From Bog-473 sp963730785 (GTDB taxonomy: Bacteria > Actinomycetota > Acidimicrobiia > Acidimicrobiales > RAAP-2): a stretch of DNA of 64,000 nucleotides. Below, one piece after another: positions 46,586 to 55,067 of this stretch; position 1 is the first letter of the stretch; each line of letters starts with the position of its first letter. The stretch spans positions 496,001-560,000 of the forward strand of contig CAVSTF010000015.1 of the NCBI GenBank assembly GCA_963730785.1. Reading direction: 5' to 3'. A program made the position numbers and the translations under genes. Below the pieces are notes generated by a model. That model saw nothing but the letters and a program-made list of their open reading frames with translations, ran no database searches and was not told where the DNA came from.

Positions 46586-47040
46586 CCGTCCGGGAGTTGG
46601 GCCATCTCGTCCTGTATGTGCGCGACGTGGAGCGTTCGGCCGCCTTCTACCGCGACGTGTTGGGTTGGAAGCAAATCATGCCCGAGGTCGGCGAGACACC
46701 CTCCGGGGCGGCTGCCTTCTCTTCCGGACGGACTCACCACGAGTTACTGCTTATTGAGGTGGGTCACGACGCCACACCCGTCCCGCCCGGTCGTCGGGTC
46801 GGCATGTACCACTTCGGCCTCAATGTCGGCGAGACCGATGACGACTTGCGGGCCATGGTGAACACCCTGCACGCGGCCGGGGCCACCATCGTCGGCGCAT
46901 CCGACCACACGGTGACCCACAGCCTCTACATCCTCGACCCGGACGGGAACGAGATTGAGCTCTACGTGGACGTGCCGGGCGTCGACTGGAAGTCGAATCC
47001 CGCGCTCATCGGCTCACCGCCTAAGCCACTCAATCTCTAA
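46582..47040 (+). CDS. VOC (glyoxalase/dioxygenase fold) protein
   Basis: 152 residues: LGHLVLYVRDVERSAAFYRDVLGW at the start, GMYHFGLNVGETDDDLRAM, and the terminal metal-ligand strand SLYILDPDGNEIELYVDVPG. The His near residue 7 and the Glu in NEIELYVD are typical metal ligands of dioxygenase/isomerase members. Translationally coupled to the WS/DGAT gene. It overlaps the convergent LLM gene end. No specific substrate. Confidence 0.83.
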   Translation: MTVRELGHLVLYVRDVERSAAFYRDVLGWKQIMPEVGETPSGAAAFSSGRTHHELLLIEVGHDATPVPPGRRVGMYHFGLNVGETDDDLRAMVNTLHAAGATIVGASDHTVTHSLYILDPDGNEIELYVDVPGVDWKSNPALIGSPPKPLNL

Positions 47041-48038
47041 GCAGGCGAACCAGTTCGGCCAACGTGCCATCGCTGGGCTCGACGGGCATGAACAACGCAA
47101 CCCGGTCGGCCAGGTCACCGACTTTTGCTTTCAGCCGCTCGGCACATTGCGGAGGTGTGCCGCAGATGGCCAATGAGTCGACCAGGTCCTCTGGGAGTTG
47201 GTCCGCCAACTCGGACCACTGACCCTGTCGGACAAGATTCGCAGAGCGTTCCCTGCAGCTCTCCCCTCCCTTCGATTTCCAGCACCCGTCGATAGGCCGG
47301 GGTGGAACCGTAGAAACCCAACAGCGCTTTCACCCCAGCGCGTGCCCGATCGATTTCCTCGTCCGTTTCACCGACTCCCACGATGACCCCACACATCACC
47401 TCAAATGCGGAGTGTGCGGCGTCACGCCGGGCCAGTCCCTCTTGGACTGACGCCATGGTGAGTTCGGTCAACGAGCGGCGGCTGTTGAACGGCAGGATGA
47501 TGAGTCCATCGGCCACTTCGGCCGTCATGCGGGTCATTTGGGGACCGAGTGCGCCCAGGAGAACGGGAGGACTCCCAAATGGAGTCGGCCCCGGATTGAA
47601 CATCGGTGTCATCAGGGTGTGTCGGTAGTACTCGCCCTCAAATCGAAGTGGGCTGCCGTCCTGCCAGGAAGCGAAGATGGCTCGTAGAGCGCCGACCAAC
47701 TCGCGCATGCGCGCGACCGGTGATGACCACTCCAATCCGAAGCGCTTGGTGATGTGGGCTTGCACCTGGGGCGCCAGACCAAGACGGAACTGACCCTCCG
47801 ACAGCACGTGGAGGTCATGGGCGGCATGGGCCAGGTGAATCGGATTGCGGGGCAACGCCACCGCTGCGTTGGTGGTGATGCTCAACGGCGCCCGTCCGGC
47901 GGCCAGGGTCAAGGGGACGAAGATGTCATGCGGGCCCTCGGCGCAATACACGCCATCGGCCCCCAGTGCGGCCAACGCGTCAGTTCGTGCCGCCACCTGG
48001 GACAACGGCACGCCAGTCAGCCCGAGATCCACCTTCAC
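47030..48038 (-). CDS. LLM-class F420-dependent oxidoreductase
   Basis: About 335 residues after repair. Luciferase-like TIM barrel: VDLGLTGVPLSQVAARTDALAALGADGVYCAEGPHDIFVPLTLAAG, GLAPQVQAHITKRFG, PPVLLGALGPQMTRMTAEVADGLI, the pattern of F420-linked actinobacterial LLM oxidoreductases. A one-base loss in CCCC 47263-47266 breaks the frame at IEGRG; the continuation reads LVRQGQWSELADQLPEDLVDSLAICGTPPQCAERLKAKVGDLADRV...LVRLLRD with a stop overlapping the VOC gene. Cofactor F420 is inferred from family. Confidence 0.85.
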
Positions 48039-48126
48039 CCGGGCGACGCTACCCCTGGGTCAACTCGCTCGGTGAATGACCGACCGCACCGATCAGTAAT
48101 ACTGCTGGCCGAGTAGTGAGGGCTAC

Positions 48127-48750
48127 ATGCGGACGTTGCACATGGACGATGACGGAGTGCTTGAGGCGGCAACCTCGTCGCTGCGCGCCGGCGAAGTCAT
48201 TGTGGTCCCCACCGACACGGTGTACGGCGTCGCCGTGCTGCCCACGCTTCCTGCCGCGGTAGAGGCCATTTACGCCGCCAAGGACCGACCGAGGTCCCAA
48301 CAGCTGCCCGTGATGGCGGGCTCGCTGGAACAGGTGGCAACCCTCGGTGTGTACCTCGACCGAAAGGCCAATGCCCTGGCCGAAAAATGGTGGCCGGGTC
48401 CACTCACGCTGGTCATGGGATTCGACCAGGACCAGCCACGGCCCGACTGGCTCCGCGAGCGCGAGGAAGTGGCCGTACGCATTCCCGATCACTCATTCCT
48501 CCTCTCCTTGTTGCAGCGGACGGGCCCGCTCCTCGTGACGAGTGCCAATCAGCACGGCTCGGCAACACCGCCCACCGCCGACCAGGCGGCCGAAGAGTTG
48601 GGTGGCTGGGTCAGCCTCATGGTGGATGGCGGGACCCTGCAAGCCACTCCCTCCACGTTGGTGAATGTGCGAAACGCCACCGCCGTGGTGGAACGCGAGG
48701 GGGCCATCGCCAGGCAAGATGTGGACGCCGTCCTCGGAGGGACAACGTGA
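48127..48750 (+). CDS. tsaC: Threonylcarbamoyl-AMP synthase (Sua5/YrdC/TsaC)
   Basis: 207 residues. SUA5/YrdC fold: VPTDTVYGVAVLPTLPAAVEAIYAAKDRPRSQQLPVM, KWWPGPLTLVM, VAVRIPDHSFLLSLLQRTGPLLVTSANQHGS and VDGGTLQATPSTLVNV. It forms threonylcarbamoyl-AMP for the universal t6A37 tRNA modification. The stop overlaps the tsaD start (GTGA), so both t6A enzymes are co-expressed. No tsaB or tsaE lies here. Confidence 0.92.
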   Translation: MRTLHMDDDGVLEAATSSLRAGEVIVVPTDTVYGVAVLPTLPAAVEAIYAAKDRPRSQQLPVMAGSLEQVATLGVYLDRKANALAEKWWPGPLTLVMGFDQDQPRPDWLREREEVAVRIPDHSFLLSLLQRTGPLLVTSANQHGSATPPTADQAAEELGGWVSLMVDGGTLQATPSTLVNVRNATAVVEREGAIARQDVDAVLGGTT

Positions 48751-49754
48751 GCCCGGTATTGCTGGCTATCGAGACATCGTGCGACGAGACCGCCGCGGCC
48801 GTGGTGAGCGACGATTTTGAATTGCGATCATCGGTCGTGGCCAGCCAAATCGATCTACATGCTGAATTCGGCGGCGTCGTACCGGAACTGGCCAGCCGGG
48901 CCCACGTGGAACTGATCACCACCATTGTGGAGCAGGCGTTGGCCCAGGCGGACGTGACGGGACCTGAGTTGAGTGCGGTCGCGGTCACCAGCGGACCGGG
49001 ACTGGTCGGCGCGCTCCTCGTCGGCATCGCCACGGCCAAGTCGTTGGCCCTGGGGTGGGATATCCCCGTGGTGAGCGTCAATCACCTGGAAGGCCACTTG
49101 GCCAGCGTGTTTCTGGCCGATCGGAACGTGCCCTACCCGCAGACCGCCCTGCTTGTCTCCGGGGGCCATTGCATGCTGACGAGAGCGCCGAGCATGGGAG
49201 TGTTCGAGTTATTGGGCGAGACGGTCGACGACTCCATTGGGGAGGCCTACGACAAGGTGGCTCGCTACCTCGGACTCGGATACCCGGGAGGGCCGGTACT
49301 GGATCGGCTGGCCGGCACGGGCCATGACGTCCTGAAGTTCCCTCGCCCGATGCTCCAAGACGGATACACCTTTTCCTTCTCCGGCCTCAAGACCGCCGTG
49401 GTGAACTATGTGCGCGCCAATCCCGACTTCGTGTTGGCCGATGTGGCCGCCTCCTTCGTCGGAGCCTGCATGGACGTGCTGTGCGCCAAAATCAGCCGGG
49501 CGCTTACCGAGTTTGGCGATCCGGCCGTGGCCATCGTGGGCGGCGTTGCGGCCAGCCCGGTGCTCCGGCAACGGGCGCAGGAATTGGTCGATTCGTTCGG
49601 CAGCCGCCTGCTCATCCCTCCCCAATCGCTCGCCACGGACAACGCGGCCATGATCGGCATCGCCGGATGGCAGAAGTTCGCGGCCATGGGCGCCAGCGAA
49701 CCGGGATTCGGACCACAACCCGATCTTCGATTGACCTTCCAGCCGAGCGCTTAA
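48747..49754 (+). CDS. tsaD: tRNA N6-threonylcarbamoyltransferase subunit TsaD
   Basis: 335 residues. ASKHA fold: LLAIETSCDETAAAVV, the metal-binding VNHLEGHLAS, ALLVSGGHCMLT and SFSGLKTAVVNY; late VAIVGGVAASPVLRQR and LATDNAAMIGIAG. Transfers the threonylcarbamoyl group to A37 of ANN-decoding tRNAs, usually with TsaB and TsaE. GTG start overlapping tsaC. Intact. Confidence 0.94.
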   Translation: MSPVLLAIETSCDETAAAVVSDDFELRSSVVASQIDLHAEFGGVVPELASRAHVELITTIVEQALAQADVTGPELSAVAVTSGPGLVGALLVGIATAKSLALGWDIPVVSVNHLEGHLASVFLADRNVPYPQTALLVSGGHCMLTRAPSMGVFELLGETVDDSIGEAYDKVARYLGLGYPGGPVLDRLAGTGHDVLKFPRPMLQDGYTFSFSGLKTAVVNYVRANPDFVLADVAASFVGACMDVLCAKISRALTEFGDPAVAIVGGVAASPVLRQRAQELVDSFGSRLLIPPQSLATDNAAMIGIAGWQKFAAMGASEPGFGPQPDLRLTFQPSA

Positions 49755-50041
49755 CGCTGCTGCAGTCGGGCCCTACCGCGTTGGGCTCGCCGGCCGACGT
49801 CCAGCGAGGAAAGATCGAGCACGACGCCGAGCCCGACGATGACCCACGCAAATCCCGAGACGCCTTTGCCCGGTGCGTATACCAACGCATACAGCAGCGT
49901 GGCGTAGGGCAACACGAAGAACCCGATGAGTCCTGTCCAGCCCGACGCAAAGGCGATGGTCAGCCGGCTGGTGAAGAGATAGAGCAGGACCAGCACGAAG
50001 CGGGGCGAGATCCAGGCGAATAACGCCAGCAGACATCCCAT
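49751..50041 (-). CDS. Small membrane protein, unknown
   Basis: 96 residues: three hydrophobic segments (LLALFAWISPRFVLVLLYLF, LIGFFVLPYATLLYALVY, FAWVIVGLGVVLDLSSL) and an Arg-rich tail (RRAQRGRARLQQR). Resembles small membrane proteins seen near actinobacterial fhs/tsaD genes but I recognise no family. It converges on tsaD with a four-base overlap and lies 33 bases from the fhs stop on the same strand. Confidence 0.6.
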   Translation of the reverse strand: MGCLLALFAWISPRFVLVLLYLFTSRLTIAFASGWTGLIGFFVLPYATLLYALVYAPGKGVSGFAWVIVGLGVVLDLSSLDVGRRAQRGRARLQQR

Positions 50042-50073
50042 GGTGACTCCTTTAGGTGGGTGATGCAGCCCGA

Positions 50074-51772
50074 TCAGTAGAGCCCGACGACGTTGCCGTT
50101 CTCGTCAATGTCGATCCGCTCGGCCGCCGGGCTGGACGAAAGACCGGGCATGGTTCGCATGTCGCCGCTCACCAGGTAGACAAACCCAGCCCCCACATTT
50201 GCTTTGGCCTCGCGAACCGGAAGTCGCCAGCCGGTGGGAGCGCCCTTGAGTCGGGGATTCGAAGAAATAGAGAGGTGGGTCTTGGCGATACAGACCGGCA
50301 GGTTCCCGAACCCGGCTCGCTCATAACGATCAATCTGCTCTATGGCCAGAGGCTGGTAGTCGACGCCGTCTGCTCCGTAGACCTCAGTGGCAATGATCTC
50401 GATCTTCTCGCGAATGGTGGCCCCTGCTTCGTACAGCATGGAGAAGTTATTGGGTTCTTCGGCACGCCTCCACAATGGCCTCGGCCAGCTCGACCGCGCC
50501 CTTGCCGCCATTGACGAAGTGGGTGCACACGGCGGTGCGGACCCCGACGGACGCCGCGATCTCTTTGATGGCGGCATGTTCGGAGGGGAAGTCGTCATCG
50601 AATGCGTTGATGGCCACCACCGGCGTGACACCGTGGCGACGCACGATCTCAATGTGCTTGAGGAGGTTTGCTGCACCTAAGTGCACCTCTTCGGGATTCT
50701 CTTCGAGCATGGCCGGCGGCAATGGTCGACCCGCCGTCACTTTGTGGAGACCCGAGTGGAGCTTCAGAGCCCGAACGGTGGTCACCACCACGGCGGCATC
50801 GGGTACCAGGCCGGACGTCCGGCACTTGATGTTGAAAAAGCGCTCGGCCCCCATGTCGGAACCGAAACCGGCCTCGGTAATGAGGTATTCGCCGGCATGG
50901 ATACCGATGAGGTCGGCCACGACTGATGAGTTGCCATGAGCGATGTTGCCAAATGGTCCGGCGTGGACCAGGACCGGCGTGTTCTCCATGGTCTGCAAAA
51001 GATTGGGTTTTATGGCGTCACGCATGATGACGGTCATGGCGCCGGCGGCCAACAGTTGCTCGGCCGTCACGGGCTCGCCCTGGCGCGTGTAACCGATGGC
51101 GATCCGACCAAACCGGACGCGCATGTCCTGCAACGACGTAGAGAGCGCCAGGATGGCCATCACTTCGGAGGCGGCCGTGATGTCGAATCCGGTCTGACGG
51201 GGCGTGCCGTCCTCGCTGGCACCCAGGCCGGTCACGATCTGACGGAGGGCTCGATCGTTGACATCCACTACTCGGCGCCACGTGATGCCATGCGGATCGA
51301 TGTCGAGGGCATTGCCGTGCTGAATGTGGTTGTCCACCATGGCGGCCAGGAGATTGTTGGCGGCCGTCACGGCGTGAAGGTCGCCGGTCAGGTGCAGGTT
51401 GAGATTCTCGAATGGGACGACCTGGCTGTAGCCACCACCGGCCGCGCCGCCCTTGATCCCAAAGGTCGGACCCATGGAGGCCTGACGAATGGCAATGGTC
51501 GCCTTCTTGCCGATTCGGGCCAAGGCCTGGCCCAGGCCGATGGTGGTGGTGGTCTTGCCCTCTCCGAGCGGCGTCGGCGTAATTGCGGTCACCACCACGT
51601 ACCGGGCCTTGGGTCGATCAGCTAACGCCTCGGTGGCATCGAGGCTGATTTTGGCCACGTGGGCTCCGTAGGGCTCCAGCAACTCCGGTCCAATACCCAT
51701 CTGCGCGGCGATCTCGGCGATGGGCTGCATCTGCGCGGTCCGGGCGATTTCAATGGCTGGTGGCATCGTCAT
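50074..51772 (-). CDS. fhs: Formate-tetrahydrofolate ligase
   Basis: About 560 residues after repair. P-loop variant ITPTPLGEGKTTTTIGLGQ, the ASMGPTFGIKGGAAGGGYSQVVP substrate block and DFPSEHAAIKEIAASVGV. The enzyme makes 10-formyl-THF from formate and ATP. A one-base break near 50455-50470 splits the gene after AIVEAC; the tail continues AEEPNNFSMLYEAGATIREKIEIIATEVYGADGVDY...VVGLY. ATG 51772 or 51766. Divergent from an ArsR gene over a 148-base gap containing a perfect palindrome. Confidence 0.92.
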
Positions 51773-51890
51773 ATCAAGCGCCGACCACGTGATGGTGCGT
51801 GTCTGCCACCTTCGTCATGAGGTTCACGAATGCATCATGCCTCGCCCGACAAATACCCACTTGACGTCAGCCCTCGACTGATCCATAATC

Positions 51891-51902
51891 AACCATATGG
51901 TT
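51891..51902. promoter_or_regulatory. Perfect palindrome AACCATATGGTT, candidate ArsR-type operator
   Basis: The 12-bp palindrome is flanked by TAATC/GGTTAATC-like extensions (51886-51907), and lies 18 bases before the ArsR-family ATG. Operators of this shape are common for ArsR/SRPBCC pairs; autoregulation is inferred. Confidence 0.55.
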
Positions 51903-51920
51903 AATCAACCGGTAAGTTGA

Positions 51921-52271
51921 ATGCTGACCCTCGAAGACCCACTGAGCATCACCTTCTCGGCCCTGGCCGACCCCACGCGTCGGGCGATCCTCGCCCGGCT
52001 GGCCGAGGGGGACGCCACCGTCAACGAGTTGGCAGAGCCCTTCGACATCAGCCTTCAGGCGGTGTCCAAGCATCTCAAAGTGCTCCAGGGCGCCGGCTTG
52101 ATCAGCCAGGGGCGCGAAGCCCAGTTCCGACCATGCCATCTGGAGACGGCGCCGCTCAACGGCGCCATCGATTGGATCGAGCGGCATCGGCAGATCTGGA
52201 TTGAGCGCTTCGACAAGCTCGAACGACACATTCAAGAGATCCAAAAAAAGGCAAAGGAGAATCCAAAATGA
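51921..52271 (+). CDS. ArsR-family winged-helix regulator
   Basis: 116 residues: LSITFSALADPTRRAILARLAEGDATVNELAEPFDISLQAVSKHLKVLQGAGLISQGREAQFRPC is a standard ArsR winged helix. The metal-binding ELCVCDL motif of true ArsR is absent; this is the group partnered with SRPBCC/AHSA1 proteins, whose inducer is not metal. Stop overlaps the partner start (ATGA). Confidence 0.88.
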   Translation: MLTLEDPLSITFSALADPTRRAILARLAEGDATVNELAEPFDISLQAVSKHLKVLQGAGLISQGREAQFRPCHLETAPLNGAIDWIERHRQIWIERFDKLERHIQEIQKKAKENPK

Positions 52272-52717
52272 CCAGTACCGACTCCAACCTCGGAGAATTG
52301 ATGTACACCAGGGTGTGGGACGCACCACGAGAAGTGGTCTTCGAGTGCATGACCACCCCCGAACACCTCACCCATTTCTGGGGACCAATCGGAGCCTCGA
52401 CCCCGCTGGCCAACATCATCGTTGAGCCTCACGCCGGCGGTCGCTTCGAGACCATCATGGTGGACGACGCCAGTGGGGCCGAATACCCGATGAAAGGTGT
52501 GTTCGTCGAGTTCACCCCACCCGAGAAGTTCGTCTTCAGCGAGCCCGATGTCGAAGGGGGCATGACGACGTCGATCACCTTCAACGACGTCGGTAACGGC
52601 AAGTGCGAGACCATCACCCATCAGACCAATGTGCCCGAGATGTACCGCTCGCCTGAAGCCCAGGCCGGCATGCAGAGCAGCTTCGACAAGATGGCGGCCT
52701 ATCTCGCCACCCTGTAA
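52268..52717 (+). CDS. SRPBCC (AHSA1-like) domain protein
   Basis: 149 residues with an AHSA1/START-type fold: LMYTRVWDAPREVVFECMTTPEHLTHFWGPIGASTPLA, FETIMVDDASGAEYPMKGVFVEFTPPEKFVFS and a C-terminal helix (GMQSSFDKMAAYLATL). SRPBCC proteins bind hydrophobic ligands. Coupled by ATGA to the ArsR gene; the regulator and its ligand-binding partner form a small operon. Confidence 0.87.
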   Translation: MTSTDSNLGELMYTRVWDAPREVVFECMTTPEHLTHFWGPIGASTPLANIIVEPHAGGRFETIMVDDASGAEYPMKGVFVEFTPPEKFVFSEPDVEGGMTTSITFNDVGNGKCETITHQTNVPEMYRSPEAQAGMQSSFDKMAAYLATL

Positions 52718-52801
52718 CCGGGGCGATGCCCCCTTCGTCACCTTTTGCGGTACTAATGGTTGGGGTATTGGAACGGGGATTGTGACGGAGGGGGAAGCGT
52801 T

Positions 52802-55066
52802 ATGGGTACGAGGTCAGCGCGCGGGCGCGGACGTATCAGAGCCGTACGGGCCACCGGCTTCGCGCTGGCATTGCTCGCCACGGGTTCTGGGTTGACGCTG
52901 GCAGCCTCCTCAGCAGCTCCATCTGCTGCTGGGGGGGCGGTCACGTCGCTCACCCTCGCCAGTCCGATCTGGGCCGTGGGACCGATTGCTGACGGGGGCA
53001 ACCCGATAGCCATGTCCTCGCCCAACGTGGCCAACCTGGCCAGCGGTCCAGCGGTCGTCGTGGGTGACGAGGCAGGAAACGTCTACGCCTACGGCTTGGC
53101 CAACGGCGCCAAAATCTGGACCTACAACACCGGAGCACCGATCGATTCCTCGCCGTCGGAGGCAGCGACCACGGCCGGCAGTAGTGCCGACACGACATTC
53201 GTGGGCACCGGCGATGCGGGTCATCCGACCGCCGGCGGCTACCAGGCCATCAGCCCTTCCGGCACCGACAAGTGGTTCACCCAGGAGACCAATCCCTCGA
53301 CCGACGTCGCCGCCGCCCACAACGGTGTGCAGGCGTCGTTGGCAGTTGGCAACCTGCAGGGCAGCACCGATGTCGTGGCCGGTTCGTTGGGAGAGAACGA
53401 AGATGCACTGAACGCGACCAACGGCGCCGTGCTGAAGGGTTTTCCCTGGTACCAGGCCGACTCCAATTTCACCACGCCCGCACTGGCCGACCTCTACGGC
53501 AACGGTCAGACCGAAATCATTGAGGGCGGCGACTCGTCGGCTGGCGTGTCCTATGGAACCTGGTACACCAACGGCGGGCACCTGCGAATCCTGAGTGCCG
53601 ATGGCAACGCCGGTCAGCCCGAGCCGAGCGATGGTCTGATCTGCCAATACAACACCAACGAAACAGTGGAGTCCTCTCCGGCGGTTGGCAAGTTCCTCGG
53701 CGGTGCGAATCCGGTCGGCATCGTCTTCGGCACCGGCGCCACTTTCGGGCAATCCGACAAGAACCGGCTCATTGCGGTGGACAGTCATTGCAATCTTGAA
53801 TGGTCCACCCCCCTGGCCGGATCGACCAAGAGCAGCCCTGCGCTGGCCGACGTGCTCGGCAACGGTCAGCTACAAGTCGTTGAAGGGGTGGACAACGGCG
53901 TCACCGGATCGGTGTACGCCATCAACGGCGCCACCGGTGCTCCCATTTGGCAGGCCCTGGTGCCCCGCGTCATCGGTTCGGTGGTGACGGTCGATCTTGG
54001 GTCCGGTTATCAAGATGTCCTCGCGCCCACGGTCAACGGCGTCTATGTCCTGGATGGCAAGACGGGCCTCGTGCTCGATGCACTGCAGGTGAATACCGGC
54101 TTCCAGAACTCGCCCCTGATTACCGATGACCCGAACGGCACCATCGGCATCACGTTGGCTGGCTACCAGCCTGGGGGCAGCGTCATCTTCCACTACGAGC
54201 TGGCACTCTCGAATGGGGCAGTGGTCAACGAGGCCGGTGCATGGCCCCAATTCCACCACGACCCCCAACTCACGGGAGATACGGGAACTTCGCTGGGAGC
54301 CTGCGTCGCGCCAACCACCACACCCAATGGGTACTACGTGGGAGCAGCCGACGGTGACGTGTCCTCCTTCGGCAACGTTCCTTATTGCGGAGAACCCGGC
54401 GCGCTCAATCAACCCATCGTCGGCCTCGCAGCCACCAACAACGCGGGTGGGTATTGGCTGGTGGCCCGCGACGGTGGCATCTTCAACTACGGGAACGCTG
54501 CGTTTTACGGATCGACGGGGGCCATTCACCTCAACCAACCCATTGTGGGCATGGCGGCGACGCCGGACGACAGGGGGTACTGGCTGGTGGCCTCTGACGG
54601 CGGCATCTTCTCGTTCGGAGACGCCAGGTTCTATGGCTCCACCGGAGCCATACATTTGAATAAGCCGGTGGTCGGGATGGCGGCTTCTCCCAGTGGGGGC
54701 GGCTACTGGCTCGTGGCCTCCGACGGCGGCATCTTCACATTCGGTGACGCTCACTTCTACGGATCCACCGGAGCCATTCATCTGAACCAGCCGGTGGTCG
54801 GCATGGCGACCAATCCCAGCGGGCGCGGGTATTGGTTGGTGGCGGCCGATGGTGGCATCTTCAACTACGGCAACGCCTCGTACTATGGCTCGACGGGCGC
54901 CATTCACCTCAATCGGCCCATCGTGGGTATGGCGACCACCAAGACGGCGTACGGCTACCGGTTCGTGGCGTCCGATGGGGGTGTCTTCAACTTCGATGCC
55001 ACGCCGTTCGGATCATTGGGTGGGACAGGTTCCAGTAGCCCGGTGGTAGCCATGGCCGGATTCTGA
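52802..55066 (+). CDS. Secreted beta-propeller protein with C-terminal 42-residue repeats
   Basis: 754 residues. Signal peptide after MGTRSARGRGRIRAV (hydrophobic ATGFALALLATGSGLTLA), then a PQQ/FG-GAP-like propeller region (IWAVGPIADGG...GDEAGNVYAYGLANGAKIWTYN; DVLGNGQLQVVEGVDNGV; IYAINGATGAPIWQ-type blades) to about residue 505. From about residue 510 six repeats of 40-42 residues follow (GYWLVASDGGIFSFGDA type). ATG 52802 has GGAGGGGGAAG upstream. A cell-surface or secreted protein, probably carbohydrate or matrix binding. These repeats are a common hallmark of Acidimicrobiia surface proteins. Function not determined. Confidence 0.75.
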   Translation: MGTRSARGRGRIRAVRATGFALALLATGSGLTLAASSAAPSAAGGAVTSLTLASPIWAVGPIADGGNPIAMSSPNVANLASGPAVVVGDEAGNVYAYGLANGAKIWTYNTGAPIDSSPSEAATTAGSSADTTFVGTGDAGHPTAGGYQAISPSGTDKWFTQETNPSTDVAAAHNGVQASLAVGNLQGSTDVVAGSLGENEDALNATNGAVLKGFPWYQADSNFTTPALADLYGNGQTEIIEGGDSSAGVSYGTWYTNGGHLRILSADGNAGQPEPSDGLICQYNTNETVESSPAVGKFLGGANPVGIVFGTGATFGQSDKNRLIAVDSHCNLEWSTPLAGSTKSSPALADVLGNGQLQVVEGVDNGVTGSVYAINGATGAPIWQALVPRVIGSVVTVDLGSGYQDVLAPTVNGVYVLDGKTGLVLDALQVNTGFQNSPLITDDPNGTIGITLAGYQPGGSVIFHYELALSNGAVVNEAGAWPQFHHDPQLTGDTGTSLGACVAPTTTPNGYYVGAADGDVSSFGNVPYCGEPGALNQPIVGLAATNNAGGYWLVARDGGIFNYGNAAFYGSTGAIHLNQPIVGMAATPDDRGYWLVASDGGIFSFGDARFYGSTGAIHLNKPVVGMAASPSGGGYWLVASDGGIFTFGDAHFYGSTGAIHLNQPVVGMATNPSGRGYWLVAADGGIFNYGNASYYGSTGAIHLNRPIVGMATTKTAYGYRFVASDGGVFNFDATPFGSLGGTGSSSPVVAMAGF
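54329..55063 (+). repeat. Six tandem 40-42-residue protein repeats (about 126 bp each)
   Basis: Units start at 54329, 54449, 54575, 54701, 54827 and 54953; all but the first and last are exactly 42 residues. Core pattern GYWLVAxDGGIFxFGxAxFY and GSTGAIHLNxPxVGMA. First and last units diverge, the middle four are near identical at protein level. Coding repeats, not CRISPR. Confidence 0.9.
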
Positions 55067-55067
55067 T

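Noticed and set aside
1..50470. Pseudogene decay of the ccm operon, valS and others
   Set aside because: Too many essential genes have single-base breaks with intact flanks; sequencing or consensus error is more likely.
54329..55063. CRISPR-like array
   Set aside because: Repeats are 126 bp, in frame, with no unique spacers; they encode protein repeats.
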